In this document: in pieces, positions 56,994 to 64,000 of the stretch
Position numbering within the stretch: position 1 is the first letter of the stretch
Layout of the letters: each line of letters opens with the position of its first letter
Source of the DNA: Zhengitettix transpicula
Taxonomy: Eukaryota > Arthropoda > Insecta > Orthoptera > Tetrigidae
NCBI GenBank assembly: GCA_037074705.1
Contig: CM073593.1
Location: 17,241,001-17,305,000, forward strand
Direction of reading: 5' to 3'
DNA: 64,000 nt
Position numbers and translations under genes: made by a program
The notes under the pieces: model-generated
The model's input: only the letters and a program-made list of their open reading frames with translations
Told to the model about the DNA's origin: nothing
Databases searched by the model: none

Positions 56994-59558
56994 ATGGAGC
57001 TCGTGGACGAGAAAAAGCCGAATGAAGATTCATCGCAAACCGCCTCGTGGAAGTATACGAATGTGGTGAGTGTAAAAATTCCACCATTCTGGGTAGAAAA
57101 CCGGAAATTTGGTTCTATCAAGTCGAAGCTCAATTTCTTATAAGTAACATTGTTCTCGAAGAGACGAAATTTAACTACTTGGTAGCACAGCTCGAACCCA
57201 AATTTATGGAGTATGTATGGGATATTATTCAATCGTAAAGATTAGATAAATATAAAGCAGCTAAAGAAAGACTTCTAAATACGTTCCGAGAAAGCGAAGA
57301 TACGCGCATTAAGCGTTTGTTGACATCGTTCAAAATTGGAGATGAGAAACCTAGCCAATTCTTACGTAGAATGCAGACTTTAGCGGGATCAGAAGTCACG
57401 GAAAAAGTTCTGAAAACCTTGTGGTTACAGAAATTGCCTGATCATGTTAGAAATATTTTGATAATAAGCGATGAAAACCTCGGCAAATTGGCTACAATGA
57501 TAAGATTGTTGAGATGAACAGTCCATCGCACATTTATGCGGTTTCGGGAAGTAAGGAAACGGACCTGAATCTTAGAATTGCGGAATTGGAGAAACGCATA
57601 GAAACGTTAACTCTAGACGACAAAAAACGTCATAGAAGCCGAAGCAGAAATCGCTTTAATCGGAAGTATAACCCGATAGGAAAGTATTGTTTCTACCATT
57701 TTAAATTTAGGTATGAGTGTCAACCTAATAAATGTAAACAACCTTGCTCATGGAATGCGGAAAACTCCAGTCAGCAGTAGAGATTGCGGCTGCAACTGCT
57801 GCTGAGAATCCCCCAGGTAGCCGCAATTTTCGACTGTTTGTTAAGGACAGAAAAACTGGACTTGAATTTCTAGTGGACAGTGAAGCTGACGTTTCAATTA
57901 TTCCATGCTCAGATGCAGCTAAACCGAGTGATACGTCATATAAATTATACGCTGCGAATAATTCAGAAATTCCTACGTATGGATTCCAAATTATGAATTT
58001 TGACTTGGGCTTACGTAGACAATTTCAATGGCCATTCATTGTCGCAAAATTCGGAAGAGGAATTTTAGGGGCAGATTTTCTAAATAAATACGATTTAGTT
58101 ATCGATATCAAACGAAGAAAATTGGTTGATGGCGTGACACAGCTTTATGTTCATGGTGAAGCAGGCCATCAATAGGAAAGAAATTGTTTGCTCACTAGCA
58201 CAATCTAAGTTCACAGACCTGCTATGTAAATATCTGAGTATTACAACACCGACATTAATTCCAATTCATGTAAAACATGACGTTAAACATCATATTGTGA
58301 CCAAAGGACAGCCAGTTTATTCTAAGGCAAGACCTCTGGACCCTAAGAAATTTGCAGAAGCGAAGAAAGAATTCCAGTATATGCTGGAGAACGATATAGT
58401 TCGTCCTTCATCGTTGCCGTGGGCCAGTCCTCTCCGTATTGTGCCAAAGAAGGATGGTTCGTTCAAAGCTTGTGGTGATTATCGACAATTAAATGATAAA
58501 ACTATTCCGGATCGATATCCAGTTCCTGGAATAGAAAATTTCCACCAAATCCTTCCAGGAAAAAAAGTTTTTTCTAAAATTGATTTGTTCAAAGCGTATT
58601 ACCAGATACCAATAGCAGAAGAAGATAAAGCAAAAACAGCTGTAATAACACCATTTGGTTTATACGAATTTAATGTAATGAGTTTTGGATTGCGTAATGC
58701 GCCATCTACATTTCAACGCTTCATAAATCAAGTTTTAGACGATATATTGTTAGCTTCTTCGTTGCTGGAAGAAAACCTTAGCAAGCACCTTGCTTTTGTT
58801 TTCGAGAGATTGCAAAATTATGGTCTTCGTATTAACATACCCAAGTCCATATTAGGCCAAGACAAGATCGAATATTTAGGCCACTATATTACGGAAGAAG
58901 GATCGGAACCACTGATGGAAAAGGTGAAGGCTTTCCAGGAATACAGTTTGCCTGAAACAATTTCAGAATTGAGAACATTTTTAGGGATGGTTAACTATTA
59001 TCGGCGTTATTTGAAGGATGCCGTACATTTCCTAATCATGAACTACCTCTCAGCTAAAGTAAAGATGCATCAAATACCGCAGTTGGAGCAGTTTTACAAC
59101 AATTAGGAAAAGGAAGTTGGAAACCGATCGCATTTTGTTTTTAAAAAACTGTCAAGTGCACAAAAAGCATATAGTGCACATGATCGTGATTGTTAGCAAT
59201 TTACCTTGCAGTGAAACAATTTAAATATTTGTTGGTAGGTCGTAATTTTACCATATTGTCGGATCACAAACCTTTAATTTTTGCGTTTCAACAAAAAAAT
59301 GAAAAAGCTTCACCGAGACAACTACGTCATCTACAGTATAGATCTCAGTTTTCAACAAGAATTCAACATGTAAAAAGAGAAGAGAACGTAGTTGCCGATG
59401 CATTATCCAGAATTAATGAAGTTTCAGTTGTTGATTACGAAAAAATAGCTGAAGCTCAAACTTCATATGAAGAGATCGAGAAACTATTGCAAGAAAAGAC
59501 ATCGAACATCACATTGAAAAGGTACCCGCTTGCTTCAGGGAAGTCCTTGTGGTTGTAA
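56994..59558 (+). pseudogene. Broken gypsy-type gag-pol with CsRn1-like zinc finger
   Basis: Gag starts at ATG 56994 (VKIPPFWVEN, then EIWFYQVEAQF) but shifts frame near 57100, has a TAA at 57236-57238 and shifts again near 57510. The gag finger is CFYHFKFRYECQP then CKQPCSW, a C-H-C-C pattern typical of the CsRn1 group. The protease reads DSEADVSII, so the usual glycine after D-S/T is replaced. RT (58210-59030) keeps the WASP and KKDGS regions and FSKIDLFKAYYQIP, but the residues just before the two catalytic aspartates are deleted (FINQVL joins DDILLASS). The stretch between the RT thumb and RNase H is also short. RNase H (ILSDHKPLIF, NVVADALSR) is split by stops near 59150-59195. Integrase is missing; an LTR of another element begins at 59559. 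It is dead. Confidence 0.9.
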
Positions 59559-60124
59559 TGTTTAAAATTTCCGCTGCCACCATTTAATGTTTAAAATTCC
59601 GCTGCCACCATATAATAATCGAATTTCTCCTGGTCTCGCTAACAGAGATATTTAGGAAGAAATTGTAACTTGGGTCCGGAGTGCGCGCTAAGTCGCACTC
59701 TATAATAGCTTAAAGGCTTAGAGAAATAACATGAGGCTTTAGTCCATTAGAATAATAAAGAAGTTTTATTAATCTTAGTCTACAGCCTAGAGCTAAGTCA
59801 ATAACATGAAAACAGAAGACAGAGTGGCATACGCACCACGTTGAAGTAAGATACAGACTTGCTTCCATCAGAGAAGTCTGGCCCTTTTATACATATGTTC
59901 ACAATAGCTTCATTGTATTCAAGCAGCCCCAGACTCAGCAGGACACATGGGTCTAAATTATCTTTGCTGCCGAGTTGGAAATTCTTAATGCTTACAAGTA
60001 TTTTGTTTATTGATGCTTACTCCGAGAACGTGAGTAACCACAAAGAAGCTTTGTTTCTGATGCTTACTCAGAAGTTCCTTAGTGCCCACAAGGCAGACCT
60101 AATATATATGTCATATATATTACA
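59559..60124 (-). repeat. 3' LTR of the env-bearing gypsy element
   Basis: On the - strand it starts TGTAATATATATGACAT directly after the polypurine tract. It carries a strong TATA box, TATAAAAGGGCC (about 59891-59880), and a polyadenylation signal AATAAAA (59770-59764). The other end holds a 29-bp unit twice (59559 and 59588). That unit contains GGTGGCAGCGG, which looks like a primer-site word. The exact end is therefore uncertain. Confidence 0.8.
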
Positions 60125-60138
60125 CCTCCTTTGTCAAA
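60125..60138 (-). promoter_or_regulatory. Polypurine tract
   Basis: The - strand TTGACAAAGGAGG stands immediately before the TG of the LTR, the place from which plus-strand DNA synthesis starts. Confidence 0.7.
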
Positions 60139-60272
60139 AAAAATTCTGACACCACAAGTTCAGAATTTAAGCACATATTCACAAATATGGAGAAACATAA
60201 AATACTATAAAATTCTAACACTAATTGAAATACAATTTAAATTACAGTATTAATTGCATATGAATTTCAATA

Positions 60273-61832
60273 TTACCTAAAGAATGACTTTTTCATTCTA
60301 CTTCTGGTTCTATTAGCAATAGAAGCATCTTCTATATTATCTGCTATATCAGGAGAAGGAATGGAATCTACTGATATGGAAGGTGAACTTTTATTTTCTT
60401 TAGTTGGTTGATGGTATACAACCTTCCCTTGGCTTGGCATATTGAATATATTAACACATAGATGTTCTGATGTTTCCTTCCAGCATTTTCTTGGAGAAAA
60501 CTTTTCCCAAAGCCAAAACATAAAATTTCTACATTTAATATTACAACAACAACAACAACATGAACATGAAATAAAAATTACAATAAGTATAGAACCATCA
60601 CTAAATGCTTATACATGTAAAATATTTATTATAATCTTTTTGTTTTTCTTTCTTTAATAACTCATTAGGATGCATACAGTTGGATAGTTCACTCACTGAC
60701 AACTTTCCAAAGTGTTGTCTAACTGGGTCACTGAAAATATACTCTTTGTTTGAATTAATAAACACATAAAGATTGGAACTTTTAGGAATTGGAAATGGTG
60801 TTATTCTATACACTTGATAAATAGTAGGTGAGAGTAATGGTATCTCTAATATGTAAACCAGATTTTGAGTGTTTACATAAGCATGAGGTGTTATAAGTGT
60901 TTGAAGTTCTGTATATGGAAAATTTGGAAAATCCAGTCCAGTAGGCAATTTCTGGCTAAGCAATAGGTCTTTAACTTTCTCTAATACAATTAACTGAGGT
61001 TGCAATATTCCAGCTTCCGAATGGACAAGTGCGTCTAAGATTATTTCTAACGAATGTTGACATTCATCTATACCCCTCTGTATAATTCTAATCTTTTCGT
61101 TAATCAGAGTAACTATCTTAAATTGATTTTCATAGGTTAGTAATTTAACATTGGTATCGTCGGATAATTTAATTAAGCTATCTCTTAACATATTTTCATT
61201 ATTATTAATTCTCTGTATTGTTAAGTTTACTGAATTAATTGTAGATTTAATTACAGTCATTTGCTCTGTTGCAATATGTAAAATTCAGCTTGTTCTTTTT
61301 CCAAATTGGAAATTTGTTCGTTATAATTATCAGCATCTTTTTGACTTAGTGTCCCAAACAGAATTCTAGACACATCACCTATGAAGTTAAGAACGCCACG
61401 TTTTAGTCTCTTGAATTTAGAAAATGAATTTACACTTGGACTAATCGTGTATCTTTCTACTGAATCTTTTAAATTATTTACATAATGAAATTTAGTTTCA
61501 GCATATTGTTGAAATGCTCCACAATCTGTGAGTAGATACCAATCAAAACCTTTTTGTTCATCACAAAATTTTGCTAATATACTGTTCATCTTATTAGTAT
61601 GTTTCCATAGTTCCCAAGTTGACTCTAGATTAATATAACTTACTACTTTCCATTTAATAGGATACAATGACATCGTACCTACTTCATCAAAGTATAATCC
61701 TGGGCCAGAATTGAATTGTTCAACACTCTGCGCATCTACTACTTTATTCCTAGTTATTGTCACCACCACCATCATCACCATCATCATTATAAGCTTGTTG
61801 GCTTCCATCCTCTTTATCGTCCTGCAATACAT
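60273..61832 (-). pseudogene. env: env gene of a gypsy/errantivirus-like element, broken
   Basis: It encodes an envelope-like protein of the kind that insect errantiviruses share with baculovirus F proteins. The first frame (61832-61257) has a hydrophobic signal-like stretch rich in M and V near its start, and a furin-type RLKR site followed by a glycine-rich fusion-peptide-like segment about two thirds along. It ends at a TGA where the next frame (61260-60601) begins with overlap; this is a frameshift near 61260. The second frame stops at 60601, and a further break separates it from a tail frame (to 60273) that contains a run of cysteine codons from a GTT/TGT repeat. Two breaks mean no full envelope protein as it stands. 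It overlaps the end of pol by 83 bp. Confidence 0.8.
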
Positions 61833-64000
61833 AAAAATACTGTTTAAGTCTATTTGTATGTACTTCTTGGAGCTTTCTTTTACCTATTCTCTGAATTATT
61901 GCATTTGGATACTTCATTTCTTTGATCTCGAATGGTCCCGTAAACAATGGATCTAACTTATGTCTTGCTTCTTCCCTCAACAAAACAAGGTCATTCACCT
62001 TAAAGTCTACTTTATTTGATTTAACTTTATCCTGTTGGCTTGCTTTAAACTTTTCTAACCTATCTTTTGCTACAGTTTGACAAGTTTGCATTTTGTTCTT
62101 AATAGCTAACACTATATCATCATAATTATATAAAGGTTTAGGTCTAAACTGTAAAATTCCTGGTAAGTTACACTTCCTACCGAACAATACTTCGTACGGT
62201 GTATATTTTGTAATTGTGTGAGGTGTTGTGTTATAAGTAAATGCAGCAAATTGAATCCATCTGTCCCAATCAGATGATTTACAAAAACATCTCAAATAAG
62301 TATTCAATGATTTATGAGATCTTTCTAAACTTCCGTTAGATTCCGGATGATACGCAGTTGTATTTATTTTCTCTATTTTGAAAAGTTTACATAATCTTTT
62401 AAATACTTCTGACATGAAGTTTGTACCTTGATCGGTAACAATATATAAAGGAATGCCGAATATTAAAATAATTGAATTTACAAAAGATTCTGTCACGTCT
62501 TTTACAGTCTGTGACTTCAAAGGAACTGCTACAATATATTTACTTAAATTGTCTTGACAAGTAAGTATAAATTTATTTCCATTTTCACTTAATGGGAGTG
62601 GACCAACAATATCTAAATATATTTTTAACCACGGTAGTTCTTGTGTATCTGTAATTTCTAAAGGTTGTTTAACCTTGTGGTTTAATTCTTTATTCATTTG
62701 ACATACTTTACAGTTTTTAATATATTCCGAAACTTCACTTTCTATTCCCTGCCATGTTCTATATAATTTAATTCTTTCAACTGTTCTATTAACACCTTGA
62801 TGACCACCAATTGGACATTCGTGTAACTCTTTAATAATTTTTAATCTTTGATCTTGCGTTAGATTTTCTTCGCATATTGGAAGACATTCTACTGGATAAC
62901 GACTTAAGCTGTCTGCATTACTATTCTTTTTACCAGGCCTATACTTTATTTCATAATCATATTCTTCTAAAAGTAATCTCCAGCGGAGTAATCTAGAACT
63001 GGGATCTTTTACATTGAATATCCAAGTCAAACCCTTGTGATCGGTCACAATTGTGAATTTCTTTCCTAGTAGATACGGTCTATAATGTTTACAAGCCCAC
63101 ACTATTGCCAAACATTCTTTTTCAACAGTGCTATATCTTATTTCTGCTCCATTTAATGTTCGACTTGCAAAAGAAACAGGTTTATCTTGCCCTACTTTAC
63201 CCTGTGATAATATCGCGCCCAAAGCATAACCACTTGCATCTGTAATTAGAGAGAATGATTTTGTGAAATCAGGATACTGCAACACGGGTGCTTCTGTCAG
63301 TTTCTGTTTAAGTACTTCGAAGCTATTTTGTTCTAACTTTGTCCATTTCCAGTCGACTTCTTTCTTTAACAAATTTGTTAGAGGTCGTGCTATATCACTA
63401 AATTTCTCAATGAATTTCCGATAATAAGAAGCTAAACCAAGAAAACTTTTTATATCTTTAGAATTCTTTGGTACAGGAAATTTACTTACAGCAGATACTT
63501 TATTAGGGTCTGGTTTTACACCATCTTTGGTTACAATATGACCTAAAAATGTTAATTCACGTTTCAAAAACTCACACTTATCTGGTTCTAGTTGTAATCT
63601 ATGTTTGCGTAAATGTCCTAATACTTCTCTTAATTTTCTATTATGCTCCATTAAATTTTCACCTAAAATTAAGATGTCATCCATATAAACAAAACATCTT
63701 TCCCCTATGGATTCTTGTAATACCCCGTTTATCATCCTTTGAAAAGTCGCGGGAGCCGATCTCAAGCCATACGGCATACTATTATAATGATAATGCCCGG
63801 TCATTGTGCTAAAAGCTGTTTTACATTTATCTTGTTCCGCAATCGGGACTTGAAGATATCCGCTTGCACAGTCTAACGATGAAAAATATCTAGCTCTTCC
63901 TATTCTATCTAATATATCCTGAATGTTAGGTAATGGATAATTATCGCCAATACTGACATCATTTAATTTTCTAAAGTCTATACAAATTCTCCATTTTCTT
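61750..64000 (-). CDS. pol: Gypsy-type pol: RT, RNase H, integrase (5' end outside window)
   Basis: The frame is open from the right edge to the TAG/TAA-type stop at 61750 with no break. Counting from the methionine codon at 63804: the RT catalytic YMDD is at 40-43; RNase H acidic residues are at D189 (LITDAS), E230 (VEKECLA), D255 (VTDHKG) and D298 (NADSLSR); the integrase zinc ligands are H328, H335, C365 and C368; the integrase core D398, D458 and E494 (D-x35-E); a GPF module is near 622. Upstream, to the edge, the same frame continues with the first RT aspartate region (SSLDCASGY). All catalytic residues seen are present, so the copy may be young. The C-terminus ends in a D/G/N-rich tail from a short tri-nucleotide repeat. 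Protease and gag lie beyond the window. Confidence 0.95.
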   Translation of the reverse strand, partial: RKWRICIDFRKLNDVSIGDNYPLPNIQDILDRIGRARYFSSLDCASGYLQVPIAEQDKCKTAFSTMTGHYHYNSMPYGLRSAPATFQRMINGVLQESIGERCFVYMDDILILGENLMEHNRKLREVLGHLRKHRLQLEPDKCEFLKRELTFLGHIVTKDGVKPDPNKVSAVSKFPVPKNSKDIKSFLGLASYYRKFIEKFSDIARPLTNLLKKEVDWKWTKLEQNSFEVLKQKLTEAPVLQYPDFTKSFSLITDASGYALGAILSQGKVGQDKPVSFASRTLNGAEIRYSTVEKECLAIVWACKHYRPYLLGKKFTIVTDHKGLTWIFNVKDPSSRLLRWRLLLEEYDYEIKYRPGKKNSNADSLSRYPVECLPICEENLTQDQRLKIIKELHECPIGGHQGVNRTVERIKLYRTWQGIESEVSEYIKNCKVCQMNKELNHKVKQPLEITDTQELPWLKIYLDIVGPLPLSENGNKFILTCQDNLSKYIVAVPLKSQTVKDVTESFVNSIILIFGIPLYIVTDQGTNFMSEVFKRLCKLFKIEKINTTAYHPESNGSLERSHKSLNTYLRCFCKSSDWDRWIQFAAFTYNTTPHTITKYTPYEVLFGRKCNLPGILQFRPKPLYNYDDIVLAIKNKMQTCQTVAKDRLEKFKASQQDKVKSNKVDFKVNDLVLLREEARHKLDPLFTGPFEIKEMKYPNAIIQRIGKRKLQEVHTNRLKQYFYVLQDDKEDGSQQAYNDDGDDGGGDNN

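Noticed and set aside
61711..61956. 81-codon + frame opposite pol and env
   Set aside because: It is a shadow of the well-supported - strand pol and env frames.

Overview
The window looks like a transposon-rich arthropod genome, most likely an insect. The evidence is the AT-rich background, one spliced gene with GT/AG introns, mariner, hAT, Jockey-like and Ty3/gypsy elements of insect type, and an env-bearing gypsy element. The species cannot be told from the sequence. Nothing suggests a bacterial or phage origin, and no CRISPR array or operon is present.

Layout. 1-17 kb: mostly non-coding, with two fold-back (inverted repeat) elements (569-1097, 2162-2332), copies of a short dispersed repeat, three copies of an element that begins with GGTGCCCGGCGTTGCCCG (one nested inside a Jockey-like LINE), an internally deleted mariner, a GC-rich repeat patch and a tRNA-like SINE. 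17-27.5 kb: the only convincing host gene, an F-box protein of about 441 residues on the + strand in five coding exons. Its introns hold a degraded LINE, an antisense LTR with its primer binding site and a hAT-type element with its target duplication. 27.5-40 kb: fossils of mariner, copia, gypsy and an I/Jockey-type LINE, plus a promoter-like patch with a CRE palindrome near 32.9-33.2 kb. 40.9-43.8 kb: a non-autonomous LTR element on the - strand. 43.9-55.6 kb: a tandem array of about 17 monomers of 648-675 bp, with at least two monomer types and recent duplications. 56.9-59.6 kb: a broken gypsy-type element with a CsRn1-like gag zinc finger. 59.6 kb to the end: the 3' part of an env-bearing gypsy element on the - strand. 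Its pol is open to the window edge, but its env is broken at two places.

The parts do not form one pathway. The F-box protein would act as a substrate adaptor of an SCF ubiquitin ligase, and almost everything else is mobile or repetitive DNA. The best candidates for something undescribed are the 670-bp array with its strongly kept CpG-rich block, the six-copy dispersed repeat with hammerhead-like sequence blocks, and the unnamed F-box protein with its unusual C-terminal half.
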